Positions 18,568-27,296 of a stretch of DNA of 64,000 bases are shown one piece after another. The stretch's first letter is position 1; the number at the start of each line of letters is the position of its first letter. Below the pieces are notes generated by a model that was not told the origin of the DNA, searched no databases, and saw nothing but the letters and a program-made list of their open reading frames with translations. The stretch covers positions 1-64,000 of the forward strand of contig JALRKY010000017.1 of NCBI GenBank assembly GCA_023260985.1, written 5' to 3'. The position numbers and the translations under genes were made by a program. The DNA is from Altererythrobacter sp. (GTDB lineage Bacteria > Pseudomonadota > Alphaproteobacteria > Sphingomonadales > Sphingomonadaceae).

Positions 18568-18777
18568 ATGAATATGGTTCTTTCGATCGTGATGCTGGCG
18601 GCGGGCGCGCTGATCGTGGGCGCCTTCGTGTTGTGGCGTCGCGGCGTGCCAGCCAAGCAGCCGCTCTTGATGTTGCTGCTGGCGGCAATCGCTATCGTGA
18701 ATGTGCTGATCTGGACGCTGCCCGACGCGAGCGGCGAAGCACCGCTCGACCGGGTGCAGAAGGAAGCGGGAGACTAG
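18568..18777 (+). CDS. Small two-helix membrane protein, unknown function
   Basis: About 69 residues with two predicted membrane segments: VLSIVMLAAGALIVGAFVLW near the N-terminus and LLMLLLAAIAIVNVLIWTLP in the middle. A short charged tail follows. A possible GTG start at 18559 would add three residues; ATG 18568 is preferred on codon choice, but AGGGA at 18550 could serve either. I do not recognise a family. It lies divergent from the DUF885 gene and convergent with the TonB-like gene. Confidence 0.6.
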   Translation: MNMVLSIVMLAAGALIVGAFVLWRRGVPAKQPLLMLLLAAIAIVNVLIWTLPDASGEAPLDRVQKEAGD

Positions 18778-18790
18778 CTCTCGCTCCTCA

Positions 18791-19462
18791 TCAATCGGGC
18801 AAGATCCAGTGGATCGAGCTCGAATAGGTTCCGGCTACGGATTTGCCGGTGCCGTCGGTTGCCGGTTCGAAGCGCGCCCGCTGAGCAATCAGCCTGCAAG
18901 TTGCCTGGTCGAGCGCGTCATGCCTGGTCGACTGCGTGATGCGGCAGGAAGCGACCCGGCCGCTGGGTTCAATCGCAAGGTCGAACCTCGCAGTCTCGGT
19001 CGACTCGCGGTTGATCCAGCTGGTTCTGTAGTCGCTGGTTGTGACCCAGCCGCCCGGGTCGTTGTGCGGCGTGGCGCGGCCCGGCGTGAAAGTTGGGCCG
19101 GTCGAACCGCCAAGGCTATCCAGCGGGGGCAGCACCAAAGTTTCGACCTCGCCGCCCAGCGGAGGGCGCAGGTTGGCACCATCCAGCTCGACATTGGTTT
19201 TCAGTGGACCTCTCGGCGGGATCGGCGTGACCAATTTCGTGGAGGTGGTCTTCGCTTCCTTCCTCGCCTGATCGGGCTCGGGCGGAGGCAGGGGTGGCAG
19301 CGGGATGGTCGTGCCGATCAGCGGTTTCGGTTCGGGCCCGGTCACGATCTGGGTCACGGCCAGCCCGTTTATGAGCAGCGCGCCCAGCGTGCCGGGGATG
19401 ATCAATGCGCCCGCGAGCCTCGCGCTGCGCTGTTTGAAGCTTGTCTGGTCTGTGAGTGCCAT
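18791..19462 (-). CDS. TonB-family energy-transducing protein
   Basis: A 223-residue protein with TonB layout. A single N-terminal membrane segment (GALIIPGTLGALLINGLAV) is followed by a Pro-rich linker (PLPPLPPPEPDQ). The C-terminal domain contains EPSGRVASCRITQSTRHDALD, recast as G-V-x-x-C-x-I-x-x-S and A-T-C-R-L-x-x-x-R-A-R-F, which is the usual TonB_C pattern. It could energise outer-membrane receptors such as the one starting at 63564. No exbB/exbD genes are adjacent. ATG 19462, preceded by GGAG, was chosen over an upstream in-frame start. Confidence 0.75.
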   Translation of the reverse strand: MALTDQTSFKQRSARLAGALIIPGTLGALLINGLAVTQIVTGPEPKPLIGTTIPLPPLPPPEPDQARKEAKTTSTKLVTPIPPRGPLKTNVELDGANLRPPLGGEVETLVLPPLDSLGGSTGPTFTPGRATPHNDPGGWVTTSDYRTSWINRESTETARFDLAIEPSGRVASCRITQSTRHDALDQATCRLIAQRARFEPATDGTGKSVAGTYSSSIHWILPD

Positions 19463-19633
19463 ATGGGGCTCCTCTCTTCCTGCGGGCCGCCAAATGGCAT
19501 TTGTGCTTTGTTGCGAGGGCGACCCTGCCAACTTAATGGTACAACATTACATATTCTAGGCAAGAATTTTCGCGTTGCAGATCAGGATCTTTGCTGCGGG
19601 CGCGAGCATCTGATGCCCGCGCGCGCAGTCAAA

Positions 19634-20290
19634 TCACCGAATGGGGCAGTCGGGGTTGAGCCGGAAATCGAGGTAATTGTCGACCGAGCCCATTAGGTCT
19701 TCGAGTTCGTTCTCAAAGAAGTGGTTGGCACGCGGGATTTCCTCGTGATGGATCGTGATGTGCTTCTGCGTGCGCAGCTTGTCGACCAGCTTTTGCACGG
19801 CATTGGGCTGCACCACAGTGTCCGCCGCGCCCTGGATGAAAATGCCCGAGGCGGGGCAGGGGGCGAGGAAGCTAAAGTCATACATGTTCGCGGGCGGAGC
19901 CACGGAGATGAAGCCGCGCACTTCCGGGCGGCGCATCAGCAACTGCATGCCGATCAGCGCGCCGAAGCTGTAGCCTGCGACCCAGGTCGATTGCGCTTCG
20001 GGGTGGATCGACTGAACCCAGTCGAGCGCGGATGCCGCGTCGCTCAGTTCGCCAATGCCGTTGTCGAAGCTGCCCTGGCTGCGGCCCACGCCGCGAAAAT
20101 TGAAGCGCAGGGTCGCAAAGCCGCGATCGGCAAAGGTCTTGTACATGCGCTGCACGATCCGATCGTTCATCGTTCCGCCGCCTTCGGGATGCGGATGCAG
20201 GATCATGGCCACAGGCGCGCGCGGGCGCGGCGGCGGAGAGAAACGACCTTCAAGACGGCCTTCGGGGCCGGGAAAGATGACTGAGGGCAT
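19634..20290 (-). CDS. Alpha/beta hydrolase (YqiA/dienelactone-hydrolase-like)
   Basis: A 218-residue hydrolase. HPHPEGGGTMNDRI near residue 32 is the oxyanion strand region. LRFNFRGVGRSQG is the conserved strand after it. GYSFGALIGMQL carries the nucleophile Ser. An Asp in IQGAADTVV and a His in RANHFFEN complete a plausible triad. This compact family is widespread in proteobacteria with unknown physiological substrate. The open frame extends to 20524, but ATG 20290 gives the family N-terminus. It is divergent from the first cysteine desulfurase. Confidence 0.82.
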   Translation of the reverse strand: MPSVIFPGPEGRLEGRFSPPPRPRAPVAMILHPHPEGGGTMNDRIVQRMYKTFADRGFATLRFNFRGVGRSQGSFDNGIGELSDAASALDWVQSIHPEAQSTWVAGYSFGALIGMQLLMRRPEVRGFISVAPPANMYDFSFLAPCPASGIFIQGAADTVVQPNAVQKLVDKLRTQKHITIHHEEIPRANHFFENELEDLMGSVDNYLDFRLNPDCPIR

Positions 20291-20413
20291 CGGAAACCTT
20301 GCAGAATTGGGCCTAAACGCGCGCCGCCTGCTGGCGCCCGCGAAGTCGCTGGCTATATAGGGAGCGATGTAAAAATCGCAATCATTTCGCGCATTCGGCC
20401 ACAGGGGCGACCC

Positions 20414-21403
20414 ATTACAGAACGCATCTATCTCGATCATGCCGCAACATCGCCGCTGCGCCCCGAAGCGAGAGCGGCGATGGACGAAGGCTTCCGCATC
20501 TGGGCCAATCCTTCGAGCCCGCATGCCGAAGGACGACGTGCCAAGGCGGCGCTGGAGGATTCGCGCGAGCGGATCAAGGTGGCCCTCAAATGGGACGGCG
20601 AACTGATCTTCACCAGCGGCGCGAGCGAGGCGCTGTGGATCGCGCTAAACCGTGCCAAGGTCGATCGCCGGATTGTTAGCGCGGTCGAACACGACGCAGT
20701 GTTTCGCGCTGCGCCAGATGCAGAGGTGTTTTCGGACGACATATCGATTGGCGCGGGCTCGCTCTGCGCGATCCAGCACGTCAATTCGGAGACCGGCGTG
20801 ATCAACCCGGTTTCGCAAATGGCGGAAACGGTCCGGTCCACCGGTACGCTGCTGCTATCGGATTGCGCACAATCGGCCGGCAAGCTCGATCTGCCCGATG
20901 CCGACATGCTGGTGATCTCCGCACACAAATTCGGCGGACCGATCGGGATCGGCGCCTTGCTGGTGCGCGATTTCAACCTGCTGGAGCCCGTTGGCGGGCA
21001 CGAGCGCGGATACCGTCAGGGGACCGAAAATTTGCCGGGAGCGATGGGAATGGCTGCGGCGCTGGAATCTGGTGCATGGCAGACCTCGCCGAATGACCGG
21101 GCGGCGTTAGTAGACCAGCTTTCCGCAGACCGGATCACGCTTGGCGAGCAAGCCGACTACATTCTTGCGCTTACGCACCCGACGCTGAGCGCGCAGGCGT
21201 TCCTGATCCGGCTCGATGCGATGGGTTTCGCGGTATCGGCGGGCAGCGCCTGTTCCTCCGGCACGCTCAAGAAAAGCCGTGTGCTCGATGCTTTCGGCGT
21301 GTCGGACGATGTCGCGGCGCGCACGATCCGCGTCAGTATCGGCTGGAACACCACGCCGGAAGATCTGGATAGATTCGCCGAGGCTTGGCGCTCGCTCGCG
21401 TAA
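20414..21403 (+). CDS. Cysteine desulfurase family protein (copy 1), apparent ATT start
   Basis: A PLP-dependent NifS/IscS-like protein of about 329 residues. YLDHAATSPLRPEARAAM opens the fold. SAHKFGGPIGIGAL carries the PLP lysine, and SAGSACSSGTLKKS carries the catalytic cysteine. The conserved N-terminus begins upstream of the first in-frame ATG (20480). No ATG, GTG or TTG exists between the upstream stop and that motif, so ATT at 20414 (ATT ACA GAA, giving MTER) is the likely initiator. It is shorter than the neighbouring copy (358 residues), which follows after a palindromic repeat. The role is sulfur transfer for Fe-S clusters or tRNA. Confidence 0.85.
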   Translation: MTERIYLDHAATSPLRPEARAAMDEGFRIWANPSSPHAEGRRAKAALEDSRERIKVALKWDGELIFTSGASEALWIALNRAKVDRRIVSAVEHDAVFRAAPDAEVFSDDISIGAGSLCAIQHVNSETGVINPVSQMAETVRSTGTLLLSDCAQSAGKLDLPDADMLVISAHKFGGPIGIGALLVRDFNLLEPVGGHERGYRQGTENLPGAMGMAAALESGAWQTSPNDRAALVDQLSADRITLGEQADYILALTHPTLSAQAFLIRLDAMGFAVSAGSACSSGTLKKSRVLDAFGVSDDVAARTIRVSIGWNTTPEDLDRFAEAWRSLA

Positions 21404-21408
21404 AATTG

Positions 21409-21507
21409 TCCGTTTGTGCTGAGCTTGTCGAAGCACTGCTTTTTCTTGGGACCGATACTCAAAAAAGTAGGACAGCCCTTCGACAAGCTCAGGGCGAGCG
21501 GTTAGTG
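21409..21507. repeat. Palindromic intergenic repeat, copy B (TTCGACAAGCTCAG core)
   Basis: The left arm CCGTTTGTGCTGAGCTTGTC, continuing GAAG (21410-21433), mirrors the right arm CCCTTCGACAAGCTCAGGGC, continuing GAGCGG (21476-21501). About 40 bases containing T- and A-runs lie between. It shares the core and the CGGTTAGTG tail with copy A at 4288-4380. The right end lies nine bases before the start of the second cysteine desulfurase. Confidence 0.75.
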
Positions 21508-21516
21508 GGTCAAACA

Positions 21517-22593
21517 ATGATCTATCTCGACTATCAGGCCACGACCCCGCTCGCACCCGAAGCGCGCGAGGCCATGCTGCGCTGGCTCGGCGGGCCGGAC
21601 AGCGACAGCTTCGGCAACCCGCACTCGCCGCATCGCATGGGGCGCATGGCCGCTGCCGCTATCGAAGTCGCCCGCGAGAAGATTGCTGCACTGTTCCCTT
21701 CGGGCGGGCGGGTGATCTTCACCAGCGGGGCGACCGAAGCGACCAACCTTGCGATCCGCGGATCGGATGGCGACGGGCCAATCGCCATCTCCGCTATCGA
21801 ACACGCAGCTGTGCTCGACACCGCGCAGGCACTGGGGCGGGCGCATGTCCTGGGCGTCGATAGCGAAGGCCTGTGCGATCCCGCACAAGGCCTGCCAGCC
21901 GAAACGCGGCTCGCTTGCGTGATACAGGTCAATAACGAGATCGGGACGATCCAGCCCACCGCCGAATGGCGTGCGAAAACGAAAGAAGCGGGCGCGCTTT
22001 ACCTCTGCGATGCCGTTCAGGCCTATGGCAAGCTCGCCATTGCCGATGCCGACATGATTGCGGTTTCCGCGCACAAGCTCCACGGGCCAAAGGGCGTGGG
22101 CGCACTTTGGTTGCGCGACGGGATCGAGCTTGCCGAAAAGCAGACCGGCGGTGGGCAGGAGTCGGGCCTGCGTTCCGGCACGCTCAGCCCCGCGCTGGTT
22201 GCAGGCTTCGGCGCGGCGGCGGCGCTGGCGCAGGAATCGATGGAAATGGACGCCGCCCATGTCGAAACGCTGTGGGCAAGGGCGCGCGAACTGTTCGAGG
22301 GCTGGACGCTCAACGGCAGCGAGGATGCGCGCTGGCACGGCAACCTCAACATCCGCAGGAACGGGCTCGATGTCGCCCGCCTGATGTCCGATTGCCGCGA
22401 TGTGATGTTCAGCGTGGGCAGCGCCTGCGCCAGCGGTTCGGGCCGCCCCAGCCATGTGCTCAAGGCCATCGGCCTTACCGACCGGCAGGCGAAAAGCTCG
22501 ATCCGGCTCGGCTTCGGGCGCTACACCACGCTTGACGAGATCGAACGCGCCGCGCGGGCGATCAACGCAGCAGCGAAGGAGCAGGGGATTTGA
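21517..22593 (+). CDS. Cysteine desulfurase (IscS/NifS family, copy 2)
   Basis: A 358-residue PLP enzyme that releases sulfur from cysteine as a persulfide. IYLDYQATTPLAPEAREAM is the conserved start. SAHKLHGPKGVGALWLRDG has the PLP lysine, and GSACASGSGRPSHVL has the active cysteine. ATG 21517 gives the canonical N-terminus; upstream in-frame codons fall in the palindromic repeat. The stop overlaps the ferredoxin start (TTGA), which suggests coupled synthesis of a sulfur donor and an Fe-S protein. The gene pair looks like an old tandem duplication. Confidence 0.92.
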   Translation: MIYLDYQATTPLAPEAREAMLRWLGGPDSDSFGNPHSPHRMGRMAAAAIEVAREKIAALFPSGGRVIFTSGATEATNLAIRGSDGDGPIAISAIEHAAVLDTAQALGRAHVLGVDSEGLCDPAQGLPAETRLACVIQVNNEIGTIQPTAEWRAKTKEAGALYLCDAVQAYGKLAIADADMIAVSAHKLHGPKGVGALWLRDGIELAEKQTGGGQESGLRSGTLSPALVAGFGAAAALAQESMEMDAAHVETLWARARELFEGWTLNGSEDARWHGNLNIRRNGLDVARLMSDCRDVMFSVGSACASGSGRPSHVLKAIGLTDRQAKSSIRLGFGRYTTLDEIERAARAINAAAKEQGI

Positions 22594-22925
22594 CGATCCG
22601 GGTTCGTTTCACCGATCCCAAAGGCGATGTGACCGAAGGCGTGGGCGAACCGGGCCAGTCGCTGCTCGAATTGGGGCAGGCGCTCGGCGTCCCGCTGGAG
22701 GGCACCTGCGAAGGCCAGATGGCGTGTTCCACCTGCCACGTGATTGTCGATGCCGAATGGTTCGACAAGCTGCCTGCCGCGAGCGAGGAAGAGGAGGACA
22801 TGCTCGATTTCGCCGCTGGCGTGCGCCGGATGAGCCGTCTCAGCTGCCAGATCGACCTCACGCCGGAGCTCGACGGGCTGTCCGTTTCGGTACCTGTCGA
22901 AGCTCGCGACATGCGACGCATGTGA
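22590..22925 (+). CDS. fdx: [2Fe-2S] ferredoxin, adrenodoxin/Isc type
   Basis: A 111-residue plant/vertebrate-type ferredoxin of the adrenodoxin branch. Cluster ligands are in CEGQMACSTCHV (C-x5-C-x2-C) and the later Cys in RLSCQIDL. Start codon is TTG at 22590, sharing bases with the upstream TGA stop; AAGGAGCAGGGG is just before it. It probably supplies electrons for Fe-S cluster assembly, given its coupling to a cysteine desulfurase, or for a P450. No iscU/A or hscAB is adjacent. Confidence 0.93.
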   Translation: MTIRVRFTDPKGDVTEGVGEPGQSLLELGQALGVPLEGTCEGQMACSTCHVIVDAEWFDKLPAASEEEEDMLDFAAGVRRMSRLSCQIDLTPELDGLSVSVPVEARDMRRM

Positions 22926-23001
22926 ACGACACAGGGCGGTGCGTCGTTCCTGTGGAAACGCCTCTCCCCCCGCGCCCCGCGCATTGCTAAGCGCGTGAGC
23001 A

Positions 23002-25314
23002 ATGTCCGACGTAATCGATATGACTGAACCCTATCCTTTTGATGCAATCGTCGACGCGCCGTTCGATTCCGCGCTGGAAGAGCGCTATCTCGTCTATGCG
23101 CTGTCGACCATCACCGCCCGCTCGCTGCCCGACCTGCGCGATGGGCTGAAGCCGGTCCACCGCCGCCTGCTGTGGGCGATGCGGCAATTGAAGCTCGATC
23201 CGAACAGCGCTTTCAAGAAGAGCGCGCGCGTGGTCGGCGACGTGATCGGCAAATACCATCCGCATGGCGATGCCTCGGTTTACGACGCTATGGTCCGCCT
23301 CGCGCAGGATTTCGCGCTGCGTTACCCGCTGGTCGACGGGCAGGGCAATTTCGGCAATATCGACGGCGATAATGCCGCGGCCTATCGCTACACCGAAGCG
23401 AGACTTACCAAGACCGCGCTTCAGCTGATGGCCGGGCTCGACGAAGGCACGGTCGATTTCATCCCCACTTACAATGGCGAAGAGCAGGAGCCGGAGATAT
23501 TCCCCGGCCTGTTCCCCAATTTGCTGGCCAATGGCTCCAGCGGGATCGCGGTGGGGATGGCCACCAATATCCCGAGCCACAATGTCGCCGAGATCATCGA
23601 TGCCACGCTCGAGCTGATCGACAACCCGCATTTCGAGCATGCGCGGCTGATGGAGTTGTTCCAGGGCCCCGATTTCCCGACCGGCGGACAGATCATCGAC
23701 AACAAGCAGGTGATCGCGGATGCCTATGAAACCGGGCGCGGATCGTTCCGCGTGCGCGGGGTGTTCCATGCCGCCGAGGCCAAGGATGCGGCCGACCGCG
23801 ATGCGGGTATCGAGCGGCTGGGTGGCGGGCAATGGCAACTGGTGATCTCCCAGATCCCCTACCAGGTGCAGAAGGGCAAGCTGATCGAGCAGATCGCAGC
23901 GGCGATCGCCGACAAGAAGCTGCCGATCCTCGAGGATGTGCGCGATGAAAGCGACGAGGCGATCCGCATCGTGCTGGTGCCGCGCAGCCGCAATGTCGAC
24001 CCGGAATTGCTCAAGGAATCGGTCTTCAAGCTGACCGATCTCGAAACGCGCTTCGGGCTCAACCTGAACGTACTTGACGCCAATCGTACCCCCATGGTGA
24101 TGGGGCTGAAGGAGCTGCTGCAGAACTGGGTGACGAGCCAGATCGACATCCTCCAGCGTCGCGCCCAGCACCGGCTGGACCAGATCTCGCGGCGGCTTGA
24201 GCTGGTCGAAGGCTATATCATCGCCTTTCTCAACCTCGATCGGGTGATCGAGATCATCCGCACCGAGGACGAGCCCAAGCCGGTGATGATGGCGGAATTC
24301 AACCTCACCGACCGACAAGTCGAGGCGATCCTCAACATGCGGCTGCGCAGCCTGCGCAAGCTTGAGGAAATGGAGCTGCGGCAGGAGAAGGAGGACCTGC
24401 TGAAAGAGCAGGACGAGCTCAATAAGCTGCTCGAAAGCCCGGCGCGCCAGCGCACGCGGCTCAAGCGCGACCTTGGTAGCCTGCGCAAGGAATATGCCGA
24501 GGACACCGCGCTGGGCGCGCGCCGCACGCGGATCGAGGAAGCTGCGCCAGCGGTCGAATTCAGCATGGATGCGATGATCGAGAAGGCGCCGGTCACGGTT
24601 ATCCTTTCGCGCAAGGGCTGGATCCGCGCGGCGAGCGGGCATGTCCCGCTCGACCAGGAATTCAAGTACAAGGAAGGCGATGGCCTGGCTTTCATTGCCC
24701 ACGCGCAGACCACCGACAGGATACTGATCGCCGCCGAAAACGGTCGCTTCTACACGCTGGGCGCGGACAAGCTGCCGGGCGCGCGAGGTTTCGGCGAGCC
24801 GGTCCAGTCGATGGTCGATCTCGAAGCCGAAACCGGCATTGCAGGCATGGTGGTGCACCGGCCCGGCGCACGCCTGCTGCTCGCATCGACCCCGGGCAAG
24901 GGCTTCGTCGCGGAAGAGATCGAACTTCTGGCCGAAACCCGCAAGGGCCGCCAGGTGGTGAACCTCAAGGACGGCGCGAAGCTGAATGTGGTGCACCCGA
25001 TTGGCGAGGGGCATGACCATGTCGCTTGCGTGGGGGACAACCGCAAGCTCGTCGTCTTCAACCTCGAGGAAGTGCCCGTGCTGGCGCGCGGGCAAGGTGT
25101 GACGCTGCAGCGCTATCGCGACGGCGGCCTGTCGGATGCGACCACTTTCGTCCTGTCCGAAGGTTTGAGCTGGCAGATGGGCGGGAAGGGCGATCGCACC
25201 CGGACCGAGAGCGACATCTGGCAGTGGAAGGTAGCGCGCGGTGCAGCCGGGCGCCTGCCGCCGCAGGGCTTCCCCAAAGACAATCGCTTCAGCCCGCCGC
25301 CCGCCGCGGACTGA
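23002..25314 (+). CDS. parC: DNA topoisomerase IV subunit A
   Basis: A 770-residue type IIA topoisomerase A subunit, which decatenates daughter chromosomes with ParE. The N-terminal winged-helix domain has [11 protein letters not shown] and the active tyrosine in AAAYRYTEA (Tyr130). A long coiled coil lies around residues 440-500, and a degenerate beta-pinwheel forms the C-terminus. It lacks the GyrA box (QRRGGKG), which favours ParC over GyrA. The quinolone-region sequence is [13 protein letters not shown], with Ala at the position of the usual resistance-determining Ser. A strong hairpin follows at 25334. Confidence 0.95.
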   Translation: MSDVIDMTEPYPFDAIVDAPFDSALEERYLVYALSTITARSLPDLRDGLKPVHRRLLWAMRQLKLDPNSAFKKSARVVGDVIGKYHPHGDASVYDAMVRLAQDFALRYPLVDGQGNFGNIDGDNAAAYRYTEARLTKTALQLMAGLDEGTVDFIPTYNGEEQEPEIFPGLFPNLLANGSSGIAVGMATNIPSHNVAEIIDATLELIDNPHFEHARLMELFQGPDFPTGGQIIDNKQVIADAYETGRGSFRVRGVFHAAEAKDAADRDAGIERLGGGQWQLVISQIPYQVQKGKLIEQIAAAIADKKLPILEDVRDESDEAIRIVLVPRSRNVDPELLKESVFKLTDLETRFGLNLNVLDANRTPMVMGLKELLQNWVTSQIDILQRRAQHRLDQISRRLELVEGYIIAFLNLDRVIEIIRTEDEPKPVMMAEFNLTDRQVEAILNMRLRSLRKLEEMELRQEKEDLLKEQDELNKLLESPARQRTRLKRDLGSLRKEYAEDTALGARRTRIEEAAPAVEFSMDAMIEKAPVTVILSRKGWIRAASGHVPLDQEFKYKEGDGLAFIAHAQTTDRILIAAENGRFYTLGADKLPGARGFGEPVQSMVDLEAETGIAGMVVHRPGARLLLASTPGKGFVAEEIELLAETRKGRQVVNLKDGAKLNVVHPIGEGHDHVACVGDNRKLVVFNLEEVPVLARGQGVTLQRYRDGGLSDATTFVLSEGLSWQMGGKGDRTRTESDIWQWKVARGAAGRLPPQGFPKDNRFSPPPAAD

Positions 25315-25333
25315 CCAGCCATTCCAAAAGCAA

Positions 25334-25364
25334 GGGGCCGCACGACGCTGTGTCGTCCGGCCCC
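25334..25364. terminator. Bidirectional hairpin between parC and the convergent secreted-protein gene
   Basis: GGGGCCGCACGAC (25334-25346) pairs with GTCGTCCGGCCCC (25352-25364), giving 12 of 13 paired bases and a 5-base loop. It lies 20 bases beyond the parC stop and 22 beyond the stop of the opposing gene. No long T run follows on either side. Confidence 0.65.
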
Positions 25365-25385
25365 TGACTTGCGATCACTTGTTGG

Positions 25386-25895
25386 TCAGTTGGCGACAGT
25401 CGCCGAATCGATCTGGGCCAGCGTGAACAGCGCCATTAGCGCGCCATTGGCATCGACTGCGAAGTGTTCGCGCTTCAGCGAAACGAGGCCCGCCTCGCGC
25501 TCGACCACAACGATGTCTGCATCGGCATTGATCGACTGGATCATGCCTGCCGGCTGGGCATCGACCGAGACGAATGTGGCGCCTTCGACCAGCGCGGCAT
25601 CGCGGCGTAAGGCAGCGGCAGCGAGCTGCTCATCAATCATTGCGTTGAGCTGAACCTTGGTCACGGTGATGGTCGGGCCGGTTGCACCCTGACCGAAAGC
25701 ATCGAGACCCAGCGGCACCTTGTGCTTGCCGGTGTCGAGCGTGGCAACACCATCGACGATCGAAGCAATAGTGCCCACTTCATTGCCCTCGGGGCCAAAC
25801 ACCGTGGCGCCAGCTTCGATGGCCGAGGCCTGAGTTGCGATCGGGGTTGCCAAAAGCGCGGCTGCCAGGATGGCGAGCTTAGCAAATTTCATCAT
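25386..25895 (-). CDS. Secreted protein of unknown function
   Basis: About 169 residues. MMKFAKLAILAAALLATPIA followed by TQASA is a clear Sec signal peptide with an Ala-x-Ala cleavage site. The mature part has two repeats of a PRC-barrel-like beta pattern: GATVFGPEGNEVGTIASIVD, then VEGATFVSVDAQPAGMIQSI. This pattern suggests small beta-barrel domains, but I cannot assign a family with certainty. Tandem ATGs at 25895 and 25892 follow a GGAG. It is the only gene in its transcript. The 210 bases upstream, to the end of cca, contain no convincing gene. Confidence 0.75.
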   Translation of the reverse strand: MMKFAKLAILAAALLATPIATQASAIEAGATVFGPEGNEVGTIASIVDGVATLDTGKHKVPLGLDAFGQGATGPTITVTKVQLNAMIDEQLAAAALRRDAALVEGATFVSVDAQPAGMIQSINADADIVVVEREAGLVSLKREHFAVDANGALMALFTLAQIDSATVAN

Positions 25896-26105
25896 TTTTC
25901 TCCGTTCAGTTCGTTTCCAAAAGCGCCGCAAGCCGGAAAATCTGGGCGACGCCGGCGACCGTAACAGTCGTGTGATGGAGGACCGGGACAAAGCCAGTCC
26001 AATGCCGCAGCTTCGCAAGGAGCCGCAGCGCTGGTGCCCTATAGCCACAAGAAATGCGCAAGTGCAACCGCAGCTACTCTTGGCAGGCCGATCCTGAAGC
26101 TGGGC

Positions 26106-27296
26106 TTAAGACAGACCGCCTTCGTCGGAGAGCTCACGCTCGAGCAGTTCCAGCACACGTTCGCGAGCAGGGAAGCCTTCGTCGATCCAGTGCTGCTCAA
26201 CCTTGCGCAAGGTTCGCGCTACCTGTGGGCCTGCGGACACGCCGCGCGCGACGATCTCACCGCCCTTGAGAGGGAGTTGCGGGATTTCCCAATGTTTTAG
26301 CGCGCGTGCATCCGCGCCCTGCAACAGCAGCCGGTCGATCGCGGTCGCGCTGCCTTCGCGATAGGCGAGGGCATGTGCGCGTTCCAAATCGGCCTGCTGG
26401 CGCGCTGCCACCGCGACAAGATGCCTACGTTGCGCACGCGAGAGGCGAAGCCGTGCCGCAACAGTTTCAGCGATTTCGACCATCGGTGGCAAAAGCGCGG
26501 CCATTCGCCGCATCGGCTCAGGCGCGAATCCCTGTTCGCACTCGGCCGATACCACATGCCCCAGCAACTCGACCTGCTGCGGGGATGCTTCTGGCAGAAC
26601 GACTTGCAGCACGCCCAGCTGCCGCATCCGCGCAACCGTCGCATGCGGATCGGGCAATGACAGCAGCGCGGTAAGTTCGGTGGCGATCCGCTCGCGGCTC
26701 AAGCCCTTCAGCGTCGGTGCGAGTTCTGTGCAGGCCTCCTCCGCTTCGCGGTCGAGTTCCGCGCCGAACCGCGCCTGGAGCCGGAAATAGCGCAGGATAC
26801 GCAAGTGGTCCTCGCGGATCCTTTCGCGCGCGTCGCCGATGAAGCGCACTCGCCGCGCGGCCAGATCGTCCATCCCGCCGTAAAAATCCGAAATCTCGAG
26901 CGTTTCCGGGTGCGCATAGAGCGCGTTGATGGTGAAATCGCGCCTTGCCGCGTCCTCTTCCCACTTTTCCGCAAAGGCCACCGTAGCGCGCCGCCCGTCG
27001 GTGGCAACATCGCGCCGCAGTGTCGTGATTTCGACCGGCCCGCCCTTCAGGATCGCAGTCACCGTTCCATGCTCGATCCCGGTGGGCACGGTGCGGATGC
27101 CGGCATGGCGGCAACGCCCCATGACGTCGTTGGGAAACAGTACGGTAGCGCAATCGACATCGCTCACATCGGCACCGAGCAGGCTGTCGCGTATTGCGCC
27201 GCCAACCCAACGGATATTTTCCGCTCCCAACGCTTCAGTGAGCGCCTTCAGCCCTTTGCGCCGCGTCCACGCGGCGGCGGCAAGGTCAGCGAACAT
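26106..27296 (-). CDS. cca: CCA tRNA nucleotidyltransferase / poly(A) polymerase family
   Basis: A 396-residue class II nucleotidyltransferase. VGGAIRDSLLGADVSDVDCA holds the glycine motif and catalytic aspartates. RRDFTINALY and EDHLRILRYFRLQARFG are the following conserved motifs, and SRERIATEL begins the body domain. It most likely adds or repairs the CCA end of tRNAs. The two tRNAs in this window already encode CCA, so repair may be its main task here. The start at ATG 27296 overlaps the Nudix gene by 11 bases. Confidence 0.92.
   Translation of the reverse strand: MFADLAAAAWTRRKGLKALTEALGAENIRWVGGAIRDSLLGADVSDVDCATVLFPNDVMGRCRHAGIRTVPTGIEHGTVTAILKGGPVEITTLRRDVATDGRRATVAFAEKWEEDAARRDFTINALYAHPETLEISDFYGGMDDLAARRVRFIGDARERIREDHLRILRYFRLQARFGAELDREAEEACTELAPTLKGLSRERIATELTALLSLPDPHATVARMRQLGVLQVVLPEASPQQVELLGHVVSAECEQGFAPEPMRRMAALLPPMVEIAETVAARLRLSRAQRRHLVAVAARQQADLERAHALAYREGSATAIDRLLLQGADARALKHWEIPQLPLKGGEIVARGVSAGPQVARTLRKVEQHWIDEGFPARERVLELLERELSDEGGLS

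Noticed and set aside
17436-18827. A 463-codon plus-strand frame across the DUF885 gene
   Set aside because: Antisense to a Tat-signalled DUF885 protein and runs through two other genes; no recognisable domain.
22987-25095. A 702-codon open frame on the minus strand opposite parC
   Set aside because: It mirrors parC codon by codon, has a His/Arg/Leu-rich composition typical of antisense frames in GC-rich genes, and no family motifs. parC has every expected motif.
26034-26300. Plus-strand frame beginning in the gap between the secreted-protein gene and cca
   Set aside because: Most of it is antisense to cca, has no ribosome-binding site and no family resemblance.
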